Part shown: one piece after another, positions 44,640 through 52,657 of the stretch
Layout of the letters: each line of letters starts with the position of its first letter
Numbering within the stretch: the stretch's first letter is position 1
Virus record (IMG/VR): IMGVR_UViG_3300043436_002028
Span: 1 to 64,000 of that record
Reading direction: 5' to 3' (one strand)
Source of the DNA: a virus
Length of the DNA stretch: 64,000 nt
Made by a program: the position numbers and the translations under genes
The notes under the pieces: model-generated
The model's database searches: none
What the model saw: the letters and a program-made list of their open reading frames with translations, nothing else
Told to the model about the DNA's origin: nothing

Positions 44640-44870
44640 ATGTTATACTCAATTTTTAGCACAGGTATTCGAGTTGCAGCTGTAACTCTTGCTATTGCCT
44701 CTCTGTTAGCTTTTCTAAGTGCACCAGTGTTTCTTGGAATGGTCATCATAACAGCTTCTGTTGTTATGACTGTGTATGCGTATACGTTCATAGCTTTTAT
44801 TATTGGAGCATTTTATAAATGGCTCAAAGTAAGGAAAGCAAATGAGCGATCAAATACGTATAACACTTGA
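44640..44870 (+). CDS. Membrane protein with two transmembrane segments
   Basis: 76 residues; AAAGGTTGAAAA precedes the ATG. Hydrophobic segments at about residues 9-32 and 35-60 are followed by a short basic tail (KWLKVRKANERSN). Its 3' end overlaps the next gene by 29 bases. Function unknown. Confidence 0.58.
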   Translation: MLYSIFSTGIRVAAVTLAIASLLAFLSAPVFLGMVIITASVVMTVYAYTFIAFIIGAFYKWLKVRKANERSNTYNT

Positions 44871-45144
44871 CGGATGGTATTGTGTAGCAAAAGATTATCC
44901 AGACCTTAGTAGAACAGTTTTAGATAGTAAAATATTTAAGAAGTCTGCAAGGGTCTTTAATCTTAATACCTTACACATAACAGACATAGATAGAATCCAA
45001 GGATCGTTCTTCAATCCGTGCTATGTAAAAGGTGTAGTATGCACCTCAGGGTCGCTAATCCCGTTCTTCATTTTGAGACAAAAAGCAAAAGAGCTACAAG
45101 AACTAATTGATTCGGTTCAGGATAATACGAGCATAACCTTGTAG
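44842..45144 (+). CDS. Hypothetical protein
   Basis: 100 residues; the ATG at 44842 is preceded by AAGGAAAGCAA within the end of the membrane-protein gene. A mixed alpha/beta protein with LDGWYCVAKDYPDLSR and a C-terminal helix (RQKAKELQELIDSVQ). No family is recognised. A strong terminator follows. Confidence 0.55.
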   Translation: MSDQIRITLDGWYCVAKDYPDLSRTVLDSKIFKKSARVFNLNTLHITDIDRIQGSFFNPCYVKGVVCTSGSLIPFFILRQKAKELQELIDSVQDNTSITL

Positions 45145-45151
45145 CAGAGCG

Positions 45152-45203
45152 CCTCCGGCATCACCTCAAAAGGGTGGTGTCGGAGGTTTCTTTGTTTATT
45201 TTT
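45152..45203 (+). terminator. Strong intrinsic terminator before RNA polymerase genes
   Basis: The arms 45152-45165 and 45173-45186 form a 14-bp stem with two G-U pairs, followed by TTTCTTTGTTTATTTTTTG. It would stop transcription of the small early operon; read-through, or a promoter I cannot see between 45187 and 45217, is needed for the polymerase gene. Confidence 0.9.
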
Positions 45204-45217
45204 TGTTCGGAGGTTAA

Positions 45218-45355
45218 ATGAACTCTCTTGATATCAAGATTATTCATTTTCTATTGCTCGTGATAATCCTTGCATTGTTTTCTAAATTGACTATAGATGC
45301 TATAATCCTAGGTGCTGTTGCTATATATCTGTATCAGCGCAGAGGAATGGCATGA
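45218..45355 (+). CDS. 45-residue membrane peptide
   Basis: ATG 45218 preceded by CGGAGGTT. Hydrophobic segments: IIHFLLLVIILALFS and DAIILGAVAIYLY. It ends in an ATGA overlap with the next tiny gene. No family is recognised. The strong ribosome site supports expression. Confidence 0.55.
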   Translation: MNSLDIKIIHFLLLVIILALFSKLTIDAIILGAVAIYLYQRRGMA

Positions 45356-45450
45356 TCGAAGCGCTTGTTGGTATTTATTTAATAACTCTTGTTCCAAAAA
45401 TTGTTGTAAGGATTGCAAAAGGTGAGACAAAAACTGATAGAACTAATTGA
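45352..45450 (+). CDS. 32-residue membrane peptide overlapping the RNA polymerase start
   Basis: ATG 45352 overlaps the preceding stop. The peptide has one hydrophobic helix (ALVGIYLITLVPKIVVRIA) and a polar tail. It ends 29 bases inside the polymerase gene, so it may act as a leader that couples translation of the polymerase. Its own role is uncertain. Confidence 0.4.
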   Translation: MIEALVGIYLITLVPKIVVRIAKGETKTDRTN

Positions 45451-47707
45451 CGCAAGAGTACAGTCTGAAATTGCACCTCAGAATCCATTAAAGTTTCTGA
45501 GTAAGCTTAAGGCTGAAAGCTATATAGATACCGTAATTTCTATAGTATACCTATATACTAGAAAGAAACGCGGATCTGTTACAAACACCATATATCTAAC
45601 TGAAGTCATTTCAGCCTTAGGCCATGGTGTTAGAAATAAATTTAAACTTAAAAGAGACTCTGCAATAGCTGCTAAAACAGGTGCTTTTCTTTTATTTAAC
45701 TTCGAAGTTTTAGAATTACTTCAAGTTGTTCTAGGTAAAGGTACTAACGGTCATCAAAGTTATATCATACAGGTTCTTAATGATGATGCTATTTGCAAGT
45801 TATGGGAAAGTCTTCCACCAAATCAAATTGAAAAACTTCCTTCAGAGAAACCATACGCACCTTGGATTACTGCTAAACACGAATCTGGTGTGTGGTTGGT
45901 TAAAACAAGAAATAAAGATGTCTTAGATAAGCTAACAATTGACACACACCCGATTGTATTTAGTTCTATTAATAAGTCTCAAGCAATTGGTTGGCGTATT
46001 AATAAAGAAATCTATGAAATACAACAGTGGGCTTTAAGAAATAAAACAGAAGCTTTTTCAGATATTTGGGAAGCTCAAAATGCTGAAGCTAAAGCTACCA
46101 AACTAAGAGAAGCAAAAGCAATTGCGAGTATTGCAAAGAGGTTTGTAGACAAGACATTCTATCATCTATATTATTACGATTTTAGAGGTAGGAAATATCC
46201 AACTACAGCTTACTTGCATGAACAAGGTTCTGACTCTGCTAGAGGTTTGCTTTTAAGAGAAGACTCTAAGCCAATAGGTAAAGATGGCTTCTTCTGGCTA
46301 ACAGTATCAATTGCTAATAACTGGGCAGGTGATGCTGGAAGAGAAGATAATGCAAAGACTGATAAGATTCCTTTAAAAGACCGACATTTCTGGGTTATTG
46401 ATAATGAGGACATTCTTATTTCTTATGCAGAAAAACCAAAAGTTAATCAAGGTTGGATGAAAGCTGATAAACCTTGGCAATTTCTTGCTGCTTGTCTTGA
46501 ACTGAAAAGATTCAGAGACTGGCAAATGTCTTTCTTCGATGACTATATTGACATTGGAATTATAGACAGTGCCTTAGAAAACTTAGGTGTAGATCCTTAT
46601 GATTTCAATTCAAGTCTGGAGTGTTATATTGACGGTAGTAATAATGGTTCTCAGCACTTGTCTGCTTTGACGCGTGATGAGATAACAGCGCCACATGTTA
46701 ACTTAATACCTTTAGATTTACCAGGAGATCTTTACAAATATGTTGCAGAACATGTGTGGTCTCGACTTGAAACTCATATAAAGTCAATGGACCCGACTAT
46801 CGTAAAAGCTTGTGAAACTTTCATAGATAATCTTATTGAAATTAAAAAACAAATTCAGTCAGCAGAACCTAAAAGTGATGCTAGAAAGACTTTGGTAGAT
46901 AACATTCTACAATTCAAGAACGATAACGCAGCTATTGCAGATATTTGTGCGCCTGTCTATTGGGCTAGAGTTGTAGATTTAAAGCACAGAAGAAAAGTTG
47001 TTAAGCGAAATGTAATGACACTGCCTTATGGTGGTACAGCTTATGGTCTAGGTCAACAACAAATTGATGATGCTCGAAAGCATGGAATTGATTTGTTACT
47101 ACATATGGAACATAAGTGGGGTGCTTATCTAGGCAGAGAAGTGTTTGAAGATTGTCGTATATCTTTGAAGAGGCCAATGCAATTGCTTTCAGTATTTGAA
47201 GAGGCTGGTAGAAAAGCCGAATTAAATGGAAAGTTTCTGTCATGGACTGTTCCCGTAACTAACTTTCCTGTAGTCCAAAGCTACACAGAAGGCATTGTTA
47301 AAAAGATATGGGTTCAGTATGGGCCTCCTGTAGGTGAAAGAAATAGCTCAGGCTATTTTGATAACACATTGCAGTTAGCTGTATGCTTTATTGAAGATGT
47401 TAAGCCATCAAAAGGTAAACAATCTCAAGGTGCTAGTCCTAATGCAATCCATAGTTTAGATGCAGCACATCTAGCTATTACTGCAGATAGGGCAGATTTT
47501 CCAATAACTACAATTCATGACAGTTTCGGTTGTTTGCTAGCAGATATGCCTAAATTGTTTAAATTAATTAGACAAACTTTCGTGGAGTTATACAATGCCG
47601 ACCCCTTAACATCTATTATGAAAGATATTGAAGGTGATATTAGTAACGTTCAATTTGGAAATCTAGACATCACATTAATTCTGGATTCTGAATATTGTTT
47701 TGCTTAG
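45422..47707 (+). CDS. T7-like single-subunit DNA-directed RNA polymerase
   Basis: 761 residues from GTG 45422, which has AAGG about 10 bases upstream; a TTG at 45413 is possible. All family motifs are present: DFRGR (D253-R257), motif A with D404 in DGSNNGSQH, motif B R524/K528/Y536 in KRNVMTLPYGG, and motif C HDSFG with H699-D700. The C-terminus YCFA resembles the FAFA foot of T7 polymerase. It is shorter than the 883-residue T7 enzyme, mainly in the N-terminal promoter-binding half. It should transcribe middle and late genes from its own promoters, for which the repeated ACCCGTTAAATTAACCC element is the best candidate. Confidence 0.95.
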   Translation: MRQKLIELIDARVQSEIAPQNPLKFLSKLKAESYIDTVISIVYLYTRKKRGSVTNTIYLTEVISALGHGVRNKFKLKRDSAIAAKTGAFLLFNFEVLELLQVVLGKGTNGHQSYIIQVLNDDAICKLWESLPPNQIEKLPSEKPYAPWITAKHESGVWLVKTRNKDVLDKLTIDTHPIVFSSINKSQAIGWRINKEIYEIQQWALRNKTEAFSDIWEAQNAEAKATKLREAKAIASIAKRFVDKTFYHLYYYDFRGRKYPTTAYLHEQGSDSARGLLLREDSKPIGKDGFFWLTVSIANNWAGDAGREDNAKTDKIPLKDRHFWVIDNEDILISYAEKPKVNQGWMKADKPWQFLAACLELKRFRDWQMSFFDDYIDIGIIDSALENLGVDPYDFNSSLECYIDGSNNGSQHLSALTRDEITAPHVNLIPLDLPGDLYKYVAEHVWSRLETHIKSMDPTIVKACETFIDNLIEIKKQIQSAEPKSDARKTLVDNILQFKNDNAAIADICAPVYWARVVDLKHRRKVVKRNVMTLPYGGTAYGLGQQQIDDARKHGIDLLLHMEHKWGAYLGREVFEDCRISLKRPMQLLSVFEEAGRKAELNGKFLSWTVPVTNFPVVQSYTEGIVKKIWVQYGPPVGERNSSGYFDNTLQLAVCFIEDVKPSKGKQSQGASPNAIHSLDAAHLAITADRADFPITTIHDSFGCLLADMPKLFKLIRQTFVELYNADPLTSIMKDIEGDISNVQFGNLDITLILDSEYCFA

Positions 47708-47716
47708 GAGATTTTA

Positions 47717-48235
47717 ATGTTACAATTCAAAAATTTTATAGAGGTTTATAACGGTTTTAAAGAAGGTAAAGTTCCTTTTTGTATTCTTCAGGAGAGTGCA
47801 AAAAGTCAAGCAAGCTTTCTAGATGGTTTTTCAGATGCTTATGATCCAAACGGTGAAATGGAGCTTCAAAAGATTATTGAAATTAAAAATAGTTTAAACA
47901 CATCTGAAGAGGATTCTTTTATTTATAACTTAGGAGGTGATCTATTTATTTGTGAAACTGAAGAAGATCTTAAATCAATCGAAGGTTGTGATTTTGAATG
48001 GGCTAAAGCTCATGATGATAAGTGGCCAAATGTGACAGACAAGCCTATGGTATGGGATCATTGTGATTATGTAAACAGAGATCCTGCTTCTGGCTGGTTT
48101 GTGTTCTTGCTTTGTTGGAATAATGCAGGTGGCCCAATTTATTATGTTCCTCAAGCTTTGTGGGAAACTGCAAGAGTTGAAGAACATCTTAAAGTACATA
48201 TCGAATCTTGGAAAACAAACAGCGAGAATTATTAA
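47717..48235 (+). CDS. Hypothetical acidic protein
   Basis: 172 residues; TTAGGAGATTTTA gives a good ribosome site 9 bases after the polymerase gene. Acidic, with a Trp-rich C-terminal half (WPNVTDKPMVWDHCDYVNRD, then GWFVFLLCWNNAGGPIYYVP). No domain is recognised. Its stop overlaps the next start as TAATG. Confidence 0.6.
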   Translation: MLQFKNFIEVYNGFKEGKVPFCILQESAKSQASFLDGFSDAYDPNGEMELQKIIEIKNSLNTSEEDSFIYNLGGDLFICETEEDLKSIEGCDFEWAKAHDDKWPNVTDKPMVWDHCDYVNRDPASGWFVFLLCWNNAGGPIYYVPQALWETARVEEHLKVHIESWKTNSENY

Positions 48236-48435
48236 TGCTAATTACCCGAAAAAGTATTTTTACTGGAATTGAAAGAACTCTTGATATTCCAATTACACAA
48301 CAGCAGTTTGACGACTGGTCTAAAGGAATGCTAATACAAGAAGCTATGCCAAATATTACTGGTGATCAAAGAGAATTTATTTTAACCGGCTGTACTCCAG
48401 ATGAATGGGATGAAGCCTTTAAAGAGGAAACTTAA
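48235..48435 (+). CDS. Small conserved phage protein
   Basis: 66 residues from the ATG in the TAATG overlap. The pattern ITRKSIFTGIERTLDIPITQ, QAMPN-like EAMPNITGDQREFILTG and TPDEWDEAF is one I recognise from many phages and some bacteria, always short and of unknown function. It lies in the run between the RNA polymerase and SSB genes. Confidence 0.68.
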   Translation: MLITRKSIFTGIERTLDIPITQQQFDDWSKGMLIQEAMPNITGDQREFILTGCTPDEWDEAFKEET

Positions 48436-48436
48436 A

Positions 48437-48790
48437 ATGAGTCAAGTAACTTATAACAACCCCGTAACAATGGAAAAAGGAATTAATACCATGAAAATGA
48501 TTATTCAAATTGATAGAAGCAGCAATTTGTGCTTTGATTTTGATCCTAACTTGGCTGATGTGTTGCTTGAAAGTCAGCTTGTTAGCCTTGACTTCGATTG
48601 GAATGGAGAACTCAAAAAAGTACAAGTTCAAGAATTTAAACCTAAAATTATTTTAATTAAAGAGTCTCAGATTGAGCCACAAAAAGTCGATACGAACAAG
48701 CAACTAAAAGAAATGGAACAACATAAGCAGAAAGCTCTTGCGGAAGCTGCAGCTATTGAAAAAGAAATGGAACAGTTGCGTAGCATCTGA
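48437..48790 (+). CDS. Hypothetical protein with a C-terminal coiled coil
   Basis: 117 residues from ATG 48437, preceded by AGAGGAAA. The N-terminal half is beta-like (MIIQIDRSSNLCFDFDPNLA); the last 40 residues form a charged helix (KEMEQHKQKALAEAAAIEKE). No family is recognised. Repeat element copy 4 starts at once after its stop. Confidence 0.55.
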   Translation: MSQVTYNNPVTMEKGINTMKMIIQIDRSSNLCFDFDPNLADVLLESQLVSLDFDWNGELKKVQVQEFKPKIILIKESQIEPQKVDTNKQLKEMEQHKQKALAEAAAIEKEMEQLRSI

Positions 48791-48807
48791 ACCCGTTAAA
48801 TTAACCC
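48791..48807 (+). promoter_or_regulatory. Repeat element copy 4, candidate promoter for the replication genes
   Basis: ACCCGTTAAATTAACCC immediately after the stop of the preceding gene and about 40 bases before the SSB gene. It would place SSB, DNA polymerase and the following genes under a phage polymerase. Confidence 0.62.
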
Positions 48808-48823
48808 TCTGATGAGTAGAGGG
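48805..48823 (+). other. RNA hairpin after repeat element 4
   Basis: CCCTCT-GATGAGT-AGAGGG, a perfect 6-bp stem with a 7-base loop whose first three bases are the last three of the element. No T tract follows, so it is not a terminator. Confidence 0.5.
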
Positions 48824-48848
48824 TATTTCAGTAAACTAAGGAAAGAAA

Positions 48849-49346
48849 ATGCCTATCATTAAAGACTGTGAACTTTGGTTTCTTCAGGTTAACCCGAAGC
48901 GTCCTAATAAAACTTTTAATCCAGAAAACCCAACCTGGGAATGTCAGATTCGCACTCAAGACAAAGCTGTGAAGAAGATGTGGGAAGAAATGCATTTGCC
49001 TGTTAAGGCTATTGTTCCTGACGAAGGTGCGCCTTACTTTAGGGTGAATCTTCGAAAGAAAACAATCAAGAGCGATGGTGAAAAAGCAACTCCAGTTAAA
49101 ATTATTAATGGAGAGCTTGAAGAAATCGATCCTGATACTGTTGGCAATGGCTCTATCGGTAATGTTCGTATCTTCCAATATGAATATAGTAAAGGTGGCA
49201 TGAAGAGCATGGCAAGTGTGCTCATGGGTATTCAAGTTACCAAACACGTCATGTACAAGCGGAAAGCTCGTGATGACGATTTCCAAATGACTGAAACGGA
49301 GACCGTGGGTGAAGACAACGCCGAAATGGGCGATGACGCATTCTAA
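48849..49346 (+). CDS. Single-stranded DNA-binding protein (gp2.5-like)
   Basis: 165 residues with an OB-fold-like pattern (WECQIRTQDKAVKKMWEEMH ... PYFRVNLRKKT ... GSIGNVRIFQYEYSKGGMKS) and a very acidic C-terminus ending DDAF, the aromatic-tipped tail that T7 gp2.5-type proteins use to bind polymerase and helicase. It lies upstream of the DNA polymerase and is followed by a hairpin. Codons are better adapted than in the neighbours, fitting an abundant protein. Confidence 0.82.
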   Translation: MPIIKDCELWFLQVNPKRPNKTFNPENPTWECQIRTQDKAVKKMWEEMHLPVKAIVPDEGAPYFRVNLRKKTIKSDGEKATPVKIINGELEEIDPDTVGNGSIGNVRIFQYEYSKGGMKSMASVLMGIQVTKHVMYKRKARDDDFQMTETETVGEDNAEMGDDAF

Positions 49347-49354
49347 GTAAGTAC

Positions 49355-49386
49355 AAGGGCTATCTCTTAAAGGGATAGCCCTTTAA
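49355..49386 (+). terminator. Hairpin after SSB, probable terminator or attenuator
   Basis: AAGGGCTATC at 49355-49364 pairs perfectly with GATAGCCCTT at 49374-49383; 9-base loop. The tail is only TTTAAATT, so termination is probably partial, which would give more SSB than downstream products. Confidence 0.7.
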
Positions 49387-49405
49387 ATTCTTGAAAAGGA
49401 CAAAC

Positions 49406-50014
49406 ATGCTGTACACATATACTTGCTACACACGAGATGATGTAGGAACACCTGTTAGAAAAGATATAACTACTAGGTTTGAAGAAATTAAAGAAGCCGA
49501 TGTCGTTGCACCAAATTATGTAGATATTTACAATAATCAGAAAATGCAACATGTCAGACTTCTTAGCAATCTTGATGACTTTGAAAATTGGCAAATTACT
49601 CTTGAGCGAGTAGCTACTTGGAAACCTGAAAAGCCTTCTCAAGACTTGCCTGACGCTAATTTGAAAACTCGTGTAGCTATTAATAAACCTACTCTATCTG
49701 CAATTCCACCCGTTGCTATTTATGCATTAGGTGCTGCTATGCAAGATGGTGTAAATAAATACGAGAAATATAATTGGCGTGATGCTGGCGCAACATCGTC
49801 TATTTTCTTTGATGCTATGTGCAGACATTTGTTTGCCTGGTATGCTGGAGAAGATCATGCAACTGATAGTAAGATACACCATCTCGGTCATTTAATGGCT
49901 GGTTGTGCTATTATCATGGATGCAGAGCTGCATGGTAAGTTAAACGACGATCGTAAGGCATCTGATATAGAAGAGCCTATTAAAGCTTTTATGGAATATA
50001 TTAAAGGAAAATAA
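49406..50014 (+). CDS. dATP/dGTP diphosphohydrolase-like protein (DUF5664-like)
   Basis: 202 residues from ATG 49406, preceded by AAAAGGAC. The C-terminal domain has AIYALGAAMQDGVNKYEKYN, WRDAG, DAMCRHLFAWYAGED and HHLGHLMAGCAIIMDAELHG, the helical pattern I associate with the phage dATP/dGTP diphosphohydrolase family. The N-terminal 90 residues are an unassigned extension. It may adjust deoxynucleotide pools or destroy a purine dNTP; some relatives occur in phages with modified adenine. No PurZ-like gene is in this window. It ends on the base before the DNA polymerase. Confidence 0.65.
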   Translation: MLYTYTCYTRDDVGTPVRKDITTRFEEIKEADVVAPNYVDIYNNQKMQHVRLLSNLDDFENWQITLERVATWKPEKPSQDLPDANLKTRVAINKPTLSAIPPVAIYALGAAMQDGVNKYEKYNWRDAGATSSIFFDAMCRHLFAWYAGEDHATDSKIHHLGHLMAGCAIIMDAELHGKLNDDRKASDIEEPIKAFMEYIKGK

Positions 50015-51907
50015 ATGTCTAGATGGCTATTCGACATTGAAACTGACGGATTGCTGCAAAAATGTTCTAGAATGTGGATTCTTGCCGCCTATAATCTTGA
50101 TACTAAAGAAATGAAGTATTGGTTAGAAGGAGATTTAGGTTGGCAAGAAGAGTTTAGTAAAGCAAAGTTAATTGTAGGCCATAATATTCTTGGCTTTGAC
50201 GTATTTGTTCTTAAGAAGCTTTTTAATTTTGACTTTCCAAAAACTTGTAATTTTCACGATACACTCTTAATGTCTCAAATTCTTAATTATAAAAGATTTA
50301 AGAATGACGGACATAGTCTTGAAAGGTGGGGTATTGCATTAGGTGTTGAAAAACACGACTTCAACGATTGGTCTAAGCTTAGTCAAGAAATGATTGACTA
50401 TTGTTTACAAGACGTTAAAGTAAATATTGAAGTCTATAAAGTACTCTTAGGAGAACTTACAAGACTTGCCGAGAAGAGCCCACCTATTAAAGATTATCTT
50501 AGAGCTGAACATGCTGCCGCTAAATGGTGTACATCTGCTAGTTTACATGGTTGGCCTTTTGATTTAGAAAAAGCAAGAGAGCTTTATACTAAATTAGAGG
50601 CTTCTATGCAAAAAGCGTATGATGCACTGTCAGAAAGATTAGGAACGAAAACAGTTGCTGTAGATTTAAAGAAGGGTATTGTAGAAGTTAAAAAGCCTAA
50701 GTGGACAAAGCAAGGCTTTTATGATGCACATACTGCCAATTGGTTTGGTATTGATCCTTGCTCTGGCTATGAGGGTGAAGAAAGACCAATTGCAGGTGAA
50801 TACTGCAGAGTAGAGTTTGTAAAGCTGTCTTTAGATTCTGTTGCTGATGTAAAGTTATTTCTTTACAGAAACGGTTGGTCTCCAACTGAATGGAATTATA
50901 AGATAAATCCTGAAACAGGAAAGAAAGAAAAAGGCTCTCCTAAGATTACTGAAGATAGTCTTGAATTTCTAGGTGGTGATGGTAAACTTTATACAGACTT
51001 TTTAACTGCAAAATCTAGACTTGGTATCCTCAAAACTTGGATTGAAAATACTGATGCTAACGGTATGTTACATGGTGATATGATGTTAATAGGCACGCCA
51101 AGTATGCGTGCAAGGCATAGTATCATCGTTAATGTTCCTGCAGCTGATAGTGCTTGGGGTCCAGAAATGAGAGCTTTGTTTACTTGTAAGCCAGGATGGA
51201 AACTTATCGGTTGCGATTCATCTGGTAATCAAGCAAGAGGTTTAGCTCATTATCTAAAAGACGAAGAGTTTATTGAAACACTTCTTCATGGAGATATTCA
51301 CCAATATAATGCTAATGTTCTTACGGATGTTATCAATAAGATTGGACTAAAAGAGCAAAATCTTGAGTTGATTAATTTCACAGTAAAGCGAGCACAAGCT
51401 AAGAGAGTTTTGTATGCTTTCTTATTTGGTGCTTCTGGTGCTAAATTGTGGAGTTATGTGTTTGGTGTTCTTGATGATTCTCTTGGTAAGCGTCTCAAGT
51501 CTGGTTTCTTGAAGGCTGTGCCTGGATTTAAAGCATTGTTAGAAAAGCTTGAAAATATTTATGGCAAGACTTCGCAAGAAGGAGATGGCTATATTCCATC
51601 AATTGCAGGTAACAGGCTTTATGTAGACTCTTTTCACAAACTTCTTGTATACTTACTGCAATCTACAGAGAAAGTTACCTGTAGTGCAGCCTTAATGCTT
51701 ACTGCAGAACAGCTAGACAAAGAAAATATCCCATATATTCCTTGTATTTATTATCATGACGAAATTGATTTTCAAGTTCCTGAAGAGTTTGCAGAAAGAG
51801 CTGCTGAAATAGGTAAAAATGCTTTTGCAGAAGGTCCAAAACTATTTGGCATTACTATTATGGGTGGTGATGCTAAAATTGGTAAAGACTGGTATGAAGT
51901 ACACTAA
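50015..51907 (+). CDS. Family A DNA polymerase (T7-like)
   Basis: 630 residues. The 3'-5' exonuclease starts with FDIETDGL (D7, E9) and continues through GHNILGFDVF. The polymerase part has motif A GCDSSGNQARGLAHYL (D401), the O-helix R459...K463...Y467AFLFG with the tyrosine at the position that lets T7 polymerase accept dideoxynucleotides, and motif C YYHDEIDF (H581, D582, E583). The tyrosine of YG in the O-helix is replaced by F471. Shorter than T7 gp5 (704). It replicates phage DNA with the adjacent SSB and the primase-helicase. Confidence 0.95.
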   Translation: MSRWLFDIETDGLLQKCSRMWILAAYNLDTKEMKYWLEGDLGWQEEFSKAKLIVGHNILGFDVFVLKKLFNFDFPKTCNFHDTLLMSQILNYKRFKNDGHSLERWGIALGVEKHDFNDWSKLSQEMIDYCLQDVKVNIEVYKVLLGELTRLAEKSPPIKDYLRAEHAAAKWCTSASLHGWPFDLEKARELYTKLEASMQKAYDALSERLGTKTVAVDLKKGIVEVKKPKWTKQGFYDAHTANWFGIDPCSGYEGEERPIAGEYCRVEFVKLSLDSVADVKLFLYRNGWSPTEWNYKINPETGKKEKGSPKITEDSLEFLGGDGKLYTDFLTAKSRLGILKTWIENTDANGMLHGDMMLIGTPSMRARHSIIVNVPAADSAWGPEMRALFTCKPGWKLIGCDSSGNQARGLAHYLKDEEFIETLLHGDIHQYNANVLTDVINKIGLKEQNLELINFTVKRAQAKRVLYAFLFGASGAKLWSYVFGVLDDSLGKRLKSGFLKAVPGFKALLEKLENIYGKTSQEGDGYIPSIAGNRLYVDSFHKLLVYLLQSTEKVTCSAALMLTAEQLDKENIPYIPCIYYHDEIDFQVPEEFAERAAEIGKNAFAEGPKLFGITIMGGDAKIGKDWYEVH

Positions 51908-51983
51908 ATGTTCTTCGTTCTGTCATCAAAATGAACTCTGTCATATTACAGAGACTGGTGTATGTGATTATTTGGAGAAAGAA

Positions 51984-52196
51984 ATGTACGGAATTCAAGT
52001 TGTATTTAATGAACGCGGTTATTGGTCAAAAGCCTACACTTATATTTCTGAAACACCAATTTCGAAAGGCGCTATTGTAGTCGTACCTACAAATACCTTT
52101 TACGGCGTTGGTAAGGTAACAGATAGTATTAAAGATTATGCGTTTAAACCTAATATTACATATAAGCAAATCCTTAAAGTATTGGATGTGCTATGA
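51984..52196 (+). CDS. Small hypothetical protein
   Basis: 70 residues from ATG 51984, preceded by TTGGAGAAAGAA. The frame continues upstream to ATG 51894, which would add a Cys-rich N-terminus (CSSFCHQNELCHITETGVC) that looks like a zinc site, but that ATG lacks a ribosome site and overlaps the polymerase gene. Beta-rich, with SKGAIVVVPTNTFYGVGKVT. Family unknown. It overlaps the next gene by ATGA. Confidence 0.55.
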   Translation: MYGIQVVFNERGYWSKAYTYISETPISKGAIVVVPTNTFYGVGKVTDSIKDYAFKPNITYKQILKVLDVL

Positions 52197-52657
52197 ATAT
52201 TTTTGTACTAGACAAAGATCCTTACAGAGCTGCAGAAATGCTGTGTGATAAACATGTTGTTAAAATGTGTTTAGAAACAGCTCAAATACTGTCTACGATA
52301 AACGATGGACCGTATAAACCTACTCACATGAAACACCCATGTACTTTGTGGGCAGGTGAATTTATGGGAAACTATAGATGGCTTGTCGCTCATGGTAAAG
52401 GTATTGCAATGGAATACGAACATCGATATGGCAAACGACACAAGAGTGAAGAAATAATTTATGCTCTTGATTGGCCTTTAAAGCTTTTGCCAGAAGGTCA
52501 TTCCGATTTTGCACTAGCAATGCCTGATCAATATAAAACAAAAGATGCAGTTGAGTCATATAGAAATTACTATATGAGTAAGAAAGACTTTTGTAATTGG
52601 ACGAATAGAGAAATTCCTGAATGGTTCTTGGAGAAATTAGATGTTTCATGTGCCTGA
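52193..52657 (+). CDS. Conserved phage protein, pyrimidine-dimer-glycosylase-like family
   Basis: 154 residues. The start NIFVLDKDPYRAAEMLCDKH and VVKMCLETAQIL, then PTHMKHPCTLWAGE, GNYRWLVAHG and FALAMPDQYK...SYRNYYMSKKDF with WTNREIPEWF form a pattern I know from many cyanophage and enterophage proteins, sometimes annotated as pyrimidine dimer DNA glycosylase. I recognise the family but the activity is unproven. It is in the replication/repair cluster with overlapping neighbours. Confidence 0.6.
   Translation: MNIFVLDKDPYRAAEMLCDKHVVKMCLETAQILSTINDGPYKPTHMKHPCTLWAGEFMGNYRWLVAHGKGIAMEYEHRYGKRHKSEEIIYALDWPLKLLPEGHSDFALAMPDQYKTKDAVESYRNYYMSKKDFCNWTNREIPEWFLEKLDVSCA

Noticed and set aside
48828-49286. 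152-residue minus-strand frame opposite the SSB gene
   Set aside because: Covers the SSB gene, whose sense product has a gp2.5-like pattern and acidic aromatic tail.
51894-51983. N-terminal Cys-rich extension of the 51984 gene
   Set aside because: The possible zinc pattern is attractive, but the ATG at 51894 lacks a ribosome site and lies inside the DNA polymerase gene, while ATG 51984 has GGAGAAAGAA. Kept only as an alternative.
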